Under the pieces are notes generated by a model. The model had not been told where the DNA came from. It ran no database searches and was given only the letters and a program-made list of their open reading frames with translations. The position numbers and the translations under genes are program-made. From Bacteroidales bacterium UBA3816 (GTDB lineage: Bacteria; Bacteroidota; Bacteroidia; Bacteroidales; P3): DNA of 27,631 nucleotides. Positions 1-7,133 of this stretch are shown piece after piece. The stretch's first letter is position 1; every line of letters begins with the position of its first letter. The stretch is from contig DFDY01000156.1 of NCBI GenBank assembly GCA_002368955.1, forward strand, positions 1-27,631. Reading direction: 5' to 3'.

Positions 1-121
1 GCGTGTCGAAGACACGCCACATTGAAAAATACGAGCAAGAATCAGTCATACTTTGTACTAGAGCGAACAAAAAAAGCCGTGGCAGGAAGCCACGGCCAAC
101 GATAGATTTTAAAATACCTTA
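1..121. repeat. 121-bp terminal direct repeat, left copy
   Basis: Bases 1-121 are identical to bases 27511-27631. The repeat holds a short hairpin (gcgtgtc-gaa-gacacgc at 1-17) and the HU terminator, and stops just before the HU stop codon. An exact overlap of odd length at the two ends is what a de Bruijn assembler leaves on a contig that closes on itself. The alternative is a genuine duplication of this extragenic segment. The identity is seen directly; its cause is inferred. Confidence 0.95.
69..96 (-). terminator. Intrinsic terminator of the HU gene
   Basis: A perfect 8-bp stem (gccgtggc at 76-83, gccacggc at 89-96) with a 5-base loop is followed on the minus strand by seven T residues (69-75). 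It lies about 30 bases downstream of the HU stop codon and matches a rho-independent terminator. The same structure recurs at 27579-27606 in the terminal repeat. Confidence 0.85.
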
Positions 122-124
122 TTG

Positions 125-385
125 TTAGATGAGGCCTTTGCCTGCTCTGAACTTGGGGGTCTTTCTAGCAGCGATTTTAATCTTAGCGCCAGTGCGAGGA
201 TTGCGGCCGGTACGTGCAGGACGGTCGACAACGTCGAAGGTGCCAAAACCAATCAGAGTGACTTTTTCGCCCTTTTTGAGCTGTTCTTTAACTACATCTA
301 CATAAGCATTCAAAGCTTTAGCGGCATCAACTTTGGTGAGGCCAGCTTTTTCGGCCATTGCGGCAACCAATTCGGTTTTGTTCAT
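125..385 (-). CDS. hup: HU-family DNA-binding protein
   Basis: This 86-aa nucleoid-associated protein binds and bends DNA as a dimer and compacts the chromosome. The whole length fits one HU/IHF domain: N-terminal helices starting MNKTELVAAMAEKAGL, then the core motif GFGTFDVVDRPARTGRNPRTG (about residues 46-66), which carries the HU signature and the proline-tipped beta-arm, and the end KTPKFRAGKGL. Length and motif are typical of HU rather than the longer Bacteroidota HU-like variants. The ATG at 383-385 is preceded by about 40 bases of leader and a TATATTTGC promoter element, so it is its own transcription unit, closed by the terminator at 69-96. Whether it is an HU-alpha or HU-beta homologue cannot be told from the sequence. 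Confidence 0.96.
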   Translation of the reverse strand: MNKTELVAAMAEKAGLTKVDAAKALNAYVDVVKEQLKKGEKVTLIGFGTFDVVDRPARTGRNPRTGAKIKIAARKTPKFRAGKGLI

Positions 386-425
386 AACAAACGTTTTTAA
401 GGGTTTCTATTATAAATTTTCGGTT

Positions 426-434
426 GCAAATATA
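426..434 (-). promoter_or_regulatory. Bacteroidota -7 promoter element for HU
   Basis: The minus strand reads TATATTTGC, matching TAnnTTTG of the Bacteroidota primary sigma factor, about 40 bases upstream of the HU start. No clear -33 TTTG is seen at the expected 19-base spacing. The surrounding bases (gttgcaaatatat and gcatttttttg on the plus strand) are nearly the same as those upstream of the T9SS gene at 17992. Confidence 0.6.
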
Positions 435-498
435 TGCATTTTTTTGTAATAGATGAGTTTTTGAGAAAAATTATTTTGTTAAAAAAAATAGAGCATAT

Positions 499-1440
499 TC
501 AATATACTATTTCCCAATTATTTACATTAAAGCCACGAAGAAAATCTGCAACCAATAACCGCTTTTTGCCACTGAGTTGGAGGCTCAAAATGTGGACAAA
601 TCCGTCCTTTACACCGATTTTTAGGAAGGTTTTTTGATCCGTTATCACCTGTCCCACAGAGTGGTTTGGGTCAGGTTGGAATTGTGCCTGATAGAGTTTG
701 AACGAGAGGGCGCGGCCTTTGTCATCCTGAAGGGCCATGGTGGCAGCGGGATAGGGCGAGAGACCCCGGATGAAGTCAACCACTTGACGACCTGTTTGAT
801 TCCAGTTGATGGCACAGTCGGCCTTGAAGATTTTGGGTGCGGGGCGCAGTTGAGGAACCGGTTGCTGAGGGCGCGGAGTGAGGGTGCCCTGTTCGAGGCC
901 CCGAAGGGTTTCTACCACCAGCTGGCTGCCCATGTCGGCCAGGCGGTCGTGGAGACTTTCGGCATCGTCGTCGGGGGTGATAGGAGTGGAACGCTGCAGG
1001 AGGATGCCGCCTTCGTCGATATGCTCATTGAGCATGAAGGTGGTGACACCGGTCTGCTGCTCACCGTTGATGAGGGCCCAATTGATGGGGGCGGCTCCGC
1101 GGTACTGTGGCAGAAGAGAGGCGTGAAGGTTGAAGGTGCCCAGCGGAGGCATACCCCAGACAGACTGCGGCAACATGCGGAAGGCCACCACCACAAAGAG
1201 GTCGGCCCCCCAGGCACAAAGGTCAGCTTGAAACTGCGGGTCGCGCAGCTTCTCGGGTTGCAATAAGGGCAGACTGTGTTCGAGGGCATACTGCTTGACG
1301 GGTGAGTAGGTGACTTTGAGGCCGCGCCCTGTCTGTCGATCGGGAACGGTGACCACGCCCACCACTTCGTATCCGGCCTTGAGGATGGCATCTAGGGTGG
1401 TGACCGCGAAGTCGGGGGTGCCCATAAAAACTATTTTCAT
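499..1440 (-). CDS. fmt: Methionyl-tRNA formyltransferase
   Basis: This 313-aa enzyme transfers the formyl group of 10-formyltetrahydrofolate to Met-tRNAfMet, making the initiator tRNA for translation. The N-terminal Rossmann-type formyltransferase domain (residues 1 to about 205) has the start MKIVFMGTPDFAV and the family signature NLHASLLPQYRGAAPINW. The catalytic triad is complete: Asn104, His106 and Asp142 (in HIDEGG). The C-terminal OB-like tRNA-binding domain follows and ends near WEIVY. The length equals the usual 310-315 aa. The start ATG (1438-1440) lies 50 bases after the stop of the rpoN-M23 reading frame on the same strand, so it is probably co-transcribed with it. No clear terminator is visible between fmt and the HU promoter. 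Confidence 0.97.
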   Translation of the reverse strand: MKIVFMGTPDFAVTTLDAILKAGYEVVGVVTVPDRQTGRGLKVTYSPVKQYALEHSLPLLQPEKLRDPQFQADLCAWGADLFVVVAFRMLPQSVWGMPPLGTFNLHASLLPQYRGAAPINWALINGEQQTGVTTFMLNEHIDEGGILLQRSTPITPDDDAESLHDRLADMGSQLVVETLRGLEQGTLTPRPQQPVPQLRPAPKIFKADCAINWNQTGRQVVDFIRGLSPYPAATMALQDDKGRALSFKLYQAQFQPDPNHSVGQVITDQKTFLKIGVKDGFVHILSLQLSGKKRLLVADFLRGFNVNNWEIVY

Positions 1441-1490
1441 GTTATGGAGGGAGTATTTATTAATTCTGATTGGTAGGATATTTCTGCGTC

Positions 1491-2543
1491 CTATCTGACT
1501 CTCAGCCGAGTGCCGGAACGAAATCTGCGTTCATCAGGGTTGAGGTCTTTGACTTTATCGGTAGTGGTAAAGTTGCGCTTGGCAAAGGCTTCGAGGTCCT
1601 CGCCATGTTTGATGGTGGCATAGAGGGGCTTATTGCTCTTGAGTTTGGGCTGTTCCTCTGGCACGATGCTCTTGTCGGCTTTATAGACAAGGTCGTCGGC
1701 ATTGCGGGGTTTGCGAATGCCGAAATAGGTTTTGTCGAGATAGAGTCGACGAGTGCGGAGGGTGTAGTCGTTGAAGTCCAGTATCCACTCGGGGTCGAAG
1801 GCCTCATATTGGAAGCGGACTTCAAAATGGAGATGGGGGCCAGTGGAGCGGCCGGTGCTGCCACCGAGGCCCAATACTTGGCCCGCAGAGACAACCTGCA
1901 GGGGCTTGACCTTGATTTTGGAGAGGTGACCGTAGACGGTCTCCAATCCATTGTAGTGTCGCACAACTACTAGGTTGCCATAGGCTCCCATGGGGCGGGC
2001 GATGCGCACCACGCCGTTGAAGGCGCAGTGGACGGGGTCGCCCACATTGAGGCGGATGTCCACGCCACGGTGGGGGCGATTCCAACGCCAGCCATAGGGC
2101 GAGGTTTTGATATTTTTGACGGGAAAGCAAAAGCGTTCCTGTCCCTTGAGGAGCTGGATGGAGATTTCGTCGGGGAGGGAGTCCATCGGGATGGTGGCCA
2201 TGCGGACATGGGCACCAGAGAGGTTGCGGCCATACCACAGCTGTGAGGGGGCTGGAAGGGAGGCATCGTACATGACGTCGATGAGCTCATCACCCAAGGC
2301 CAAGGCGGTGTCAATGGCATTGGGGTCAGGTTCGGGCTCATGAATCTCTAAGGCTCCACGCTGACGGGCGTCGGCATTGCGATTCTTGTCTTTCTGACCA
2401 TCTCTGACGCTGTTGCCCATACGGCTCTTGACCTGCCCTTCGCGTATGCGGGCATTGATGAGGGAGTCGTAATAGCTTTCGTGGCGTGGTTGCTGGGCAA
2501 AGACACTGCCAGAGAGGGAGAGCAGCATCAAGAGGGCAATCAT
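1491..2543 (-). CDS. M23 family metallopeptidase with LysM (3' half of the rpoN reading frame, possible separate start)
   Basis: Read from the internal ATG at 2541-2543, this is a 350-aa exported protein. Residues 1-17 form a signal peptide (MIALLMLLSLSGSVFAQ). Residues about 145-250 are a LytM/M23 domain with all expected zinc ligands, His158 and Asp162 (HRGVD) and His239 (HLHFE), plus His206 and His237 as the catalytic histidines. Residues about 305-350 look like a LysM peptidoglycan-binding motif (YATIKHGEDLEAFAKRNF). The family cleaves peptide cross-links of peptidoglycan in the periplasm. The frame is continuous with rpoN, so it may be made as the tail of sigma-54 or started separately at this ATG. 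A signal peptide exactly at the join strongly suggests an originally independent gene. Confidence 0.7.
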   Translation of the reverse strand: MIALLMLLSLSGSVFAQQPRHESYYDSLINARIREGQVKSRMGNSVRDGQKDKNRNADARQRGALEIHEPEPDPNAIDTALALGDELIDVMYDASLPAPSQLWYGRNLSGAHVRMATIPMDSLPDEISIQLLKGQERFCFPVKNIKTSPYGWRWNRPHRGVDIRLNVGDPVHCAFNGVVRIARPMGAYGNLVVVRHYNGLETVYGHLSKIKVKPLQVVSAGQVLGLGGSTGRSTGPHLHFEVRFQYEAFDPEWILDFNDYTLRTRRLYLDKTYFGIRKPRNADDLVYKADKSIVPEEQPKLKSNKPLYATIKHGEDLEAFAKRNFTTTDKVKDLNPDERRFRSGTRLRVR

Positions 2544-3971
2544 TTTCAGCTGACGACGAAGGCGGCAAACGGGAATGCCAAGCATTTCGCGATATTTGGC
2601 CACCGTGCGGCGGGCGACGGGGTAGCCCTGATCTTTGAGCAGCTGGGAGAGGGCCTCGTCAGAGAGTGGATTGCGTTTGTCCTCGGCATCCACCGCAGCC
2701 TGTAGCACCTGACGGACGGTCTCGGTGGCCACCTCTTGACCTTCGCCATTAGTGATGGCCTGGGAGAAACACTCTTTGAGCAGGAAAGTACCAAATTCGG
2801 TCTGGACATATTTGCTGTTGACCACGCGGGAGACGGTGGAGATGTCATAACCGGTCTTTTCGGCTACATCTTTCTGCAACAGGGGCCGGAGGTCGGCACT
2901 GTCACCGGTGACAAAAAATTTATGCTGCCAGCGCAGAATGGTCTGCATGACTCGAAGCATGGTGACATGCCGTTGTTTGAGGGTGTCCACCAATTCATTA
3001 GCACTATCGCTGTTGGTACGCAGGAATTCATATGCCTCCTTCTCAGAGGGTGAGAGTTGCTTCTTTTGGGCGTACTCCTGCAACATTTCTTGATAGTAGT
3101 CGTTAAGCTGTAGCTGTGGCAGATGGCCGTCGTTGAGCATGAGGCTGAGCTGGCCTTCGTGGTTGGTGACGATGAAGTCGGGGATGACATAATGAGCATG
3201 CTCTGACTCGCTCTCACCTGCCCCAGGTTTGGGGTTGAGGCGGCGGATGCAGCCAATGGCCTCATCCAGCTGGTCCTCAGTGAGGGAGAGGGTTTCCATA
3301 ATGCGGTCGTAGTTGTGCTTGACAAACTGGTCGAAGCATTGGTCGATGAGCTGAATGGCCCATTGGGCGGCTTGGTCAGGTTTTGAGATGCGGTGCAACT
3401 GGAGGGAGAGACACTCCTGCAGGTTTCGGGCGGCAATGCCCGGCGGATCCAGCCGCTGCACCTCAAAGAGGACTTCTTCTACCTCGTGGGGCGAGACTTC
3501 GATACCCCGCGTGAAGGCAAGGTCGTTGGCAATTAGTTCAATATCGCGGCCCACGTAACCAGCATCGTCGAGACTGCCTACAATTTCCTCTGCTATGGTT
3601 TGTTGGCGTGGGGTAAGGTTGCGCATGGAGAGCTGTTCCAGCAGGTGATCGCCAAAGGTGGCCTCGGCAATGAACACCCGCTCATGGGCATCCTGGTTCT
3701 TGTCACGTTCCTGGCGTTCGCGATAGCTGTAGTCATCGTCTTCAGTATCAATGCCCTCATCGGCTCCAGAGTCCTCGATGCTACTCTCGGGAAGCGACTC
3801 AACCATATCGCCCCCCTCCGTGTTGACCTCCAACATGGGGTTTTTCTCTACCTCTTCTTTCAGACGTTGTTCAAGTTCGGTGACAGGCAGTTGCAGCAGA
3901 CGCATGAGCAGAAGCTGTTGTGGGGAGAGTTTCTGCTGCATCTTCATCTTTTGGAGTTGACCGTTTTTCAT
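1491..3971 (-). CDS. rpoN: RNA polymerase sigma-54 factor fused in frame to a secreted M23/LysM peptidase
   Basis: One open frame of 826 codons joins two proteins. Residues 1-476 are a complete sigma-54: Q/L-rich region I (QQKLSPQQLLLMRLLQLP), an acidic linker (about 55-95), the core-binding and helix-turn-helix regions, and the RpoN box ARRTVAKYREML near 453, which reads the -24 element. Residues 477-826 are a zinc endopeptidase that starts with a signal peptide (see 1491-2543). Sigma-54 acts in the cytoplasm while the M23 part is built for export, so the fusion is odd. The junction reads CTG AAA ATG ATT. With one A fewer it would read CTG AAA TGA, ending RpoN with an ATGA overlap onto the peptidase start. 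I take ATG at 3971 because region I follows directly; an in-frame GTG at 4022 would add 17 residues. The downstream neighbour is fmt. Confidence 0.85.
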   Translation of the reverse strand: MKNGQLQKMKMQQKLSPQQLLLMRLLQLPVTELEQRLKEEVEKNPMLEVNTEGGDMVESLPESSIEDSGADEGIDTEDDDYSYRERQERDKNQDAHERVFIAEATFGDHLLEQLSMRNLTPRQQTIAEEIVGSLDDAGYVGRDIELIANDLAFTRGIEVSPHEVEEVLFEVQRLDPPGIAARNLQECLSLQLHRISKPDQAAQWAIQLIDQCFDQFVKHNYDRIMETLSLTEDQLDEAIGCIRRLNPKPGAGESESEHAHYVIPDFIVTNHEGQLSLMLNDGHLPQLQLNDYYQEMLQEYAQKKQLSPSEKEAYEFLRTNSDSANELVDTLKQRHVTMLRVMQTILRWQHKFFVTGDSADLRPLLQKDVAEKTGYDISTVSRVVNSKYVQTEFGTFLLKECFSQAITNGEGQEVATETVRQVLQAAVDAEDKRNPLSDEALSQLLKDQGYPVARRTVAKYREMLGIPVCRLRRQLKMIALLMLLSLSGSVFAQQPRHESYYDSLINARIREGQVKSRMGNSVRDGQKDKNRNADARQRGALEIHEPEPDPNAIDTALALGDELIDVMYDASLPAPSQLWYGRNLSGAHVRMATIPMDSLPDEISIQLLKGQERFCFPVKNIKTSPYGWRWNRPHRGVDIRLNVGDPVHCAFNGVVRIARPMGAYGNLVVVRHYNGLETVYGHLSKIKVKPLQVVSAGQVLGLGGSTGRSTGPHLHFEVRFQYEAFDPEWILDFNDYTLRTRRLYLDKTYFGIRKPRNADDLVYKADKSIVPEEQPKLKSNKPLYATIKHGEDLEAFAKRNFTTTDKVKDLNPDERRFRSGTRLRVR

Positions 3972-4035
3972 AGATTCAGAGTTTTTGTAAGTCAAGATAG
4001 ATGCCCGGCGTATTTGCCACACACCTAACCCTGTT

Positions 4036-4054
4036 TAGTTATAAAGTATAACTA
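4036..4054. promoter_or_regulatory. Perfect palindrome upstream of rpoN (possible operator)
   Basis: tagttata-aag-tataacta is a perfect inverted repeat with 8-base arms. It lies 65 bases upstream of the rpoN ATG and 16 bases beyond the helicase stop. It is AT-only apart from one base pair per arm and has no T-run, so a terminator is unlikely. An operator for rpoN is possible but is only inferred from its position. Confidence 0.3.
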
Positions 4055-4070
4055 GAATTAACAATAAATA

Positions 4071-5498
4071 TTATTCCGCAGGGAAAAATTTATCTTGAAA
4101 GTTGAGCAAGAACACCTTGCGGGTGGCACGTGTGACAGCGGTGTAGAGCCAGCGGAGATATTCACGGTCCAGCATGTCGTCGGTGAGGTAGCCTTGGTCG
4201 ATGATGACCGTCTCCCACTGGCCGCCTTGGGTCTTGTGGCAAGTGAGGGCATAGGAAAACTTAACCTGCAAGGCGTTGAAGTAGGGATTGGCTTTCACCG
4301 CTTTAAGGCGGTCGGCCTTGTGGGGGAGGTCAGCATAGTCCTCCATGACGGCATCAAAGAGTCGCTGCGACTCCTCGTAGGTGAGCGAAGGGGCCTCGCT
4401 GTGGAGCGTTTCGAGCAGTAGCTTGCAGTCCTGAGAAGGGGCCGAAGGATAGTCAACGAAGCGAAGGGTGGCATCGACAAAATGGAAGCCATAGACCTCC
4501 TGATGATTGCGGATGCTTTGTACTTCTACGATGTCCCCATTGGCGATAAAACCAATGTCGCTGTCGGCGTCGAGCCAGTAATAGTTGTTCTTGACCACCA
4601 TGAGATAGTCGCCTGCATTGACTTCCTCCTCGCGGTAAAGCACACGGTTGCGTATCTCCTGATTGAAGAGGTTGGCGCGTTTGTTGCTGCGGGTGACGAT
4701 GGCCACCTGTTCAAGACGGTCGCCAGCATATTCCCGATTGAGCAACTCTTCAAGGTCGGCTCCGGCTAAACGCACGATGTCGTCGCAGTCGGTGAGGTCG
4801 AAAAGAGGAAGCTCTGGGGGTTCAGCCTCTTCCAACTGGGCAATCTGAGTGCGCAGCAGGGTGGCATTGAGCAGAATGCCTGAGAAGTGCTGCTGACGTA
4901 CCACTTCGGTGAGTTCGTAATGGTGTATTTTGAGTTGTGAGATGGCACGGAGGTATTGCAAATCCAGTGCAGGACTCTCGGCAGCCCCGACTGGTGGCAA
5001 CTGGGCAGTGTCGCCGATAAGCATCAGGCGGCAATGGTTACCCTCGGTGACATAGTCTATCAAGTCTTCCAGCAGATTGCGGCGACCAGCTGTGGCATCG
5101 TCAGCCAAGCCTATCATGGAAGCCTCGTCGACGATGAAAAGAGTGTAGGTATGCTTGTTAAGAGCCCGCGCCATGCGCATGACACCGCTGCCGTCGGTGA
5201 TGGTCTGGTAGATTTTTTTGTGTATGGTGTAGGCCGGCTGCCCCGCATAGCCCGACAGCACCTTGGCCGCTCGGCCCGTGGGGGCCAGCAGCACCGTCTT
5301 GAGACGCAAGGCTGGGGCCGACTGGATGAGGGCGCTGACCAGTGAGGTTTTGCCCGTGCCCGCATATCCTCGGAGCACAAAGGAGGCCAGCGGGTCGGCA
5401 TCGTAGAGGAACTCAACCATCTTGCCACACGCCGCCAACTGGCCAGCAGTAGGCTGGTGGGGAAAATGAGAGAGGATATATCTTACGACACGTTCCAT
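4071..5498 (-). CDS. RecD-like superfamily 1 ATP-dependent DNA helicase
   Basis: This 475-aa SF1B helicase carries a RecA-like core without the RecB/RecC-interacting N-terminal domain of true RecD. Visible motifs are Walker A GYAGTGKT (residues 44-51), a second nucleotide-contact motif LLAPTGRAAKVL (70-81), Walker B FIVDEASMIG (121-130), motif III GDTAQLPPVG (162-171), and the C-terminal UvrD-like motifs ALTCHKTQGGQW and WLYTAVTRA. It should unwind DNA 5'-3' in repair or recombination; a partner nuclease is not visible nearby. I chose ATG 5496-5498 over the TTG two codons upstream. Its start sits only about 12 bases after the T-run of the secG terminator, so expression depends either on read-through or on a promoter inside that hairpin region. 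rpoN lies 99 bases downstream. Confidence 0.9.
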   Translation of the reverse strand: MERVVRYILSHFPHQPTAGQLAACGKMVEFLYDADPLASFVLRGYAGTGKTSLVSALIQSAPALRLKTVLLAPTGRAAKVLSGYAGQPAYTIHKKIYQTITDGSGVMRMARALNKHTYTLFIVDEASMIGLADDATAGRRNLLEDLIDYVTEGNHCRLMLIGDTAQLPPVGAAESPALDLQYLRAISQLKIHHYELTEVVRQQHFSGILLNATLLRTQIAQLEEAEPPELPLFDLTDCDDIVRLAGADLEELLNREYAGDRLEQVAIVTRSNKRANLFNQEIRNRVLYREEEVNAGDYLMVVKNNYYWLDADSDIGFIANGDIVEVQSIRNHQEVYGFHFVDATLRFVDYPSAPSQDCKLLLETLHSEAPSLTYEESQRLFDAVMEDYADLPHKADRLKAVKANPYFNALQVKFSYALTCHKTQGGQWETVIIDQGYLTDDMLDREYLRWLYTAVTRATRKVFLLNFQDKFFPAE

Positions 5499-5510
5499 TG
5501 ACAAGAGTGC

Positions 5511-5547
5511 AAAAAAGGAGGTTCACCCCCCATCAGGGTGAATCTCC
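5511..5547 (-). terminator. Intrinsic terminator after secG
   Basis: A 12-bp stem (5517-5528 with 5536-5547, one G-T wobble) has a 7-base loop and is followed on the minus strand by six T residues (5511-5516). It ends the TPR protein-secG unit and stands 12 bases in front of the helicase start codon. Confidence 0.85.
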
Positions 5548-5570
5548 TCATATTTGCTTGTTAGGATTAA

Positions 5571-5921
5571 TTATTCAGCCTCGGGAGCAGGAGCCTCAGC
5601 GGCAGGGGCAGTGACGGGCACGTTAGCGGTGCTGGCGGCATTGACATTCATGGCGTTGGGGTCAACCTGTGTTTCGATAACAGACTCGGTGGATTGGCGA
5701 GGGATGGAGATGGTGGCGAACAAAGAAAGCACCATCAGTGCGATTGCCAAACCCCAAGTGATTTTCTCGATGGTTTCGGTAGTCTTGCGGACACCCATAA
5801 TCTGGTTAGGGGCACTAAAGTTGGCAGCAAGTCCGCCACCTTTGGAGTTCTGTATCAAGACAACCACGGCCAGAAACAGGCATACAAGCAGGATAAGGAT
5901 AACAATTACGGTGTAGAGCAT
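5571..5921 (-). CDS. secG: Preprotein translocase subunit SecG
   Basis: This 116-aa inner-membrane protein is the SecG partner of the SecYEG channel and aids SecA-driven export. Two membrane segments (about 2-22 and 54-72) flank the conserved cytoplasmic loop VVLIQNSKGGGLAANFSAPNQIMGVRKTTE, which contains the SecG hallmark QxxKGGGL. The C-terminal tail (about 80-116) is rich in Ala, Pro and Glu and ends APAPEAE, as in many Bacteroidota SecG proteins. It starts 15 bases after the stop of the TPR-like gene and shares its promoter at 6710. A terminator follows at 5511-5547. Confidence 0.95.
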   Translation of the reverse strand: MLYTVIVILILLVCLFLAVVVLIQNSKGGGLAANFSAPNQIMGVRKTTETIEKITWGLAIALMVLSLFATISIPRQSTESVIETQVDPNAMNVNAASTANVPVTAPAAEAPAPEAE

Positions 5922-5936
5922 TGTAACTAATATTTA

Positions 5937-6674
5937 TTATTTATTCATTTTATTTTCTTCATTTATCCGTTCTTTCAGCGCGGAAATTCGAACTGCAAAA
6001 GTACTACTTTTTTCGGGATTATTGACCATTAATTTTTCGTACATGGCCAAAGCTTGGGTCAACTTGCCCTGCTTTTCCAGCACAACAGCAAGAGTTTCAG
6101 ACTCTAACGATTCGTTAGGTCGAATACTTTTTTTGGCAAGTTCTTGCACGGGGACCTCATTAAAATCCTCTTCAGAGAGCCTGATTCCGCCATCTTTTTC
6201 CAAAAAATTGGTAAGAATTACACTCTTGGGGGCGGTCTTGAAAGAAACCTCCTGATAGGAGTTGATGGCCTGCAGCACGTCGAAGGGTGCATCCACGGTT
6301 GGAGCTGTCTGTGGGGCGGGCTCTTCATCGGGAACAGACGCCACGGGTTGGGACTCTTGGACTACAGTTTGTGGCTTGGGGACGGCCGGAGGCTCCGAGG
6401 CCGGAGCGACCATGTTGGTGGGATTGACCTGCGGAAGCGACACGCTATCCAACTGCTCGTACAGCCTTTGGAGATCAGCGAAATAAAGTTCGACAAGCGG
6501 AAGTGATTGCTTCTGCCATAGAGCTACGCCATTGGCCTTGTCGGCCAGGAGCGAGAGGAGTTGAAGCGGAACGCTGAAAGGAAAGCGGTCGCGCTCTTGC
6601 CGAAGTTCCTCCCATTGGTTGGGGGTGAGGGAACCTGGGCGGTCCATCATATTGCCAAAAGTACTTTTATCCAT
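5937..6674 (-). CDS. TPR-like hypothetical protein upstream of secG
   Basis: This 245-aa protein has no assigned function. No signal peptide or membrane segment is visible, so it is probably cytoplasmic. The N-terminal 60 residues are helical and begin with a LTPNQWEELRQERDRFPFS segment, a pattern seen in Bacteroidota proteins encoded next to secG. Residues about 90-130 are a Pro/Val/Gln-rich linker. The C-terminus (about 200-240) forms one tetratricopeptide-like hairpin (KLTQALAMYEKLMVNNPEKS) and a charged helix. It forms an operon with secG (15-base gap). The ATG at 6672-6674 has a TACCTTTGC promoter element 36 bases upstream. A role connected to envelope biogenesis is only suggested by context. 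Confidence 0.8.
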   Translation of the reverse strand: MDKSTFGNMMDRPGSLTPNQWEELRQERDRFPFSVPLQLLSLLADKANGVALWQKQSLPLVELYFADLQRLYEQLDSVSLPQVNPTNMVAPASEPPAVPKPQTVVQESQPVASVPDEEPAPQTAPTVDAPFDVLQAINSYQEVSFKTAPKSVILTNFLEKDGGIRLSEEDFNEVPVQELAKKSIRPNESLESETLAVVLEKQGKLTQALAMYEKLMVNNPEKSSTFAVRISALKERINEENKMNK

Positions 6675-6709
6675 TACATAAACAACTTTTTACAGCACAA
6701 TTTGCGATT

Positions 6710-6718
6710 GCAAAGGTA
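6710..6718 (-). promoter_or_regulatory. Bacteroidota -7 promoter element for the TPR protein-secG operon
   Basis: The minus strand reads TACCTTTGC, matching TAnnTTTG. A TTGG lies about 17 bases further upstream in the T-rich tract. The start codon is 36 bases downstream. It diverges from the rpmH promoter; the two units share the AT-rich 6719-6821 region. Confidence 0.65.
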
Positions 6719-6821
6719 CGTTTTTTTTTTCGAACCAATAAAAAAACAATTATTTTTTCGCACACAGCATTATATTTCAACAATTTAAATATAGCAGTGG
6801 AAGAAAAAAGACATTTTTTTC

Positions 6822-6851
6822 TTGCCAATTGAAAAAAAGTTCGTACTTTTG
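6822..6851 (+). promoter_or_regulatory. Bacteroidota promoter for rpmH (-33 TTG, -7 TACTTTTG)
   Basis: TACTTTTG at 6844-6851 fits TAnnTTTG, and TTG at 6822-6824 sits exactly 19 bases upstream, the canonical -33 spacing in this phylum. The rpmH ATG follows 22 bases after the -7 element. This is one of the two best promoter matches in the window. Confidence 0.8.
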
Positions 6852-6873
6852 CAACTCCAAAAATTGAAGAAAA

Positions 6874-7020
6874 ATGAAGAGAACATTCCAACCATCACGC
6901 AGAAAGAGAGTCAATAAGCACGGTTTTCGTCAGAGAATGTCAACCGCTAACGGAAGAAAAGTTCTGGCCGCACGCCGTAAAAAAGGCAGAAAAAAACTGA
7001 CCGTGTCCGACGAGCGATAA
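6874..7020 (+). CDS. rpmH: 50S ribosomal protein L34
   Basis: This 48-aa, very basic protein is the large-subunit protein L34. The translation begins MKRTFQPSRRKRVNKHGFRQ and continues RMSTANGRKVLAARRKKGRK, covering the family signature for its whole length, and ends KKLTVSDER. The length matches the usual 44-52 aa. It has its own promoter (6822-6851) and its own terminator (7067-7097), so it is a single-gene unit. The usual bacterial neighbours rnpA and dnaA are absent here, which is common in Bacteroidota. Confidence 0.97.
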   Translation: MKRTFQPSRRKRVNKHGFRQRMSTANGRKVLAARRKKGRKKLTVSDER

Positions 7021-7066
7021 ACCTATCCCTCGGACTTTATCATTATAGACTCTTTGCAAAGAGAAA

Positions 7067-7097
7067 AAGAAGTATTGTAGCGCAGTACTTCTTTTTT
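7067..7097 (+). terminator. Intrinsic terminator after rpmH
   Basis: An 8-bp stem (aagaagta 7067-7074, tacttctt 7086-7093) with an 11-base loop is followed by a T-run through 7097. A perfect 14-base palindrome (ctctttgcaaagag, 7050-7063) lies just before it; its role is unknown. Confidence 0.75.
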
Positions 7098-7133
7098 GTT
7101 TAAAAGAAAACCCACCGACCTCTAATAATTAAG

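Noticed and set aside
634..1266. Plus-strand frame of 210 codons opposite fmt
   Set aside because: It is antisense to a complete fmt gene and shows no domain or promoter.
3972..4022. GTG start for the sigma-54 frame at 4022
   Set aside because: It would add 17 residues (starting MWQIRRAS) before the conserved glutamine-rich region I; the ATG at 3971 places region I at the N-terminus as in other sigma-54 proteins.
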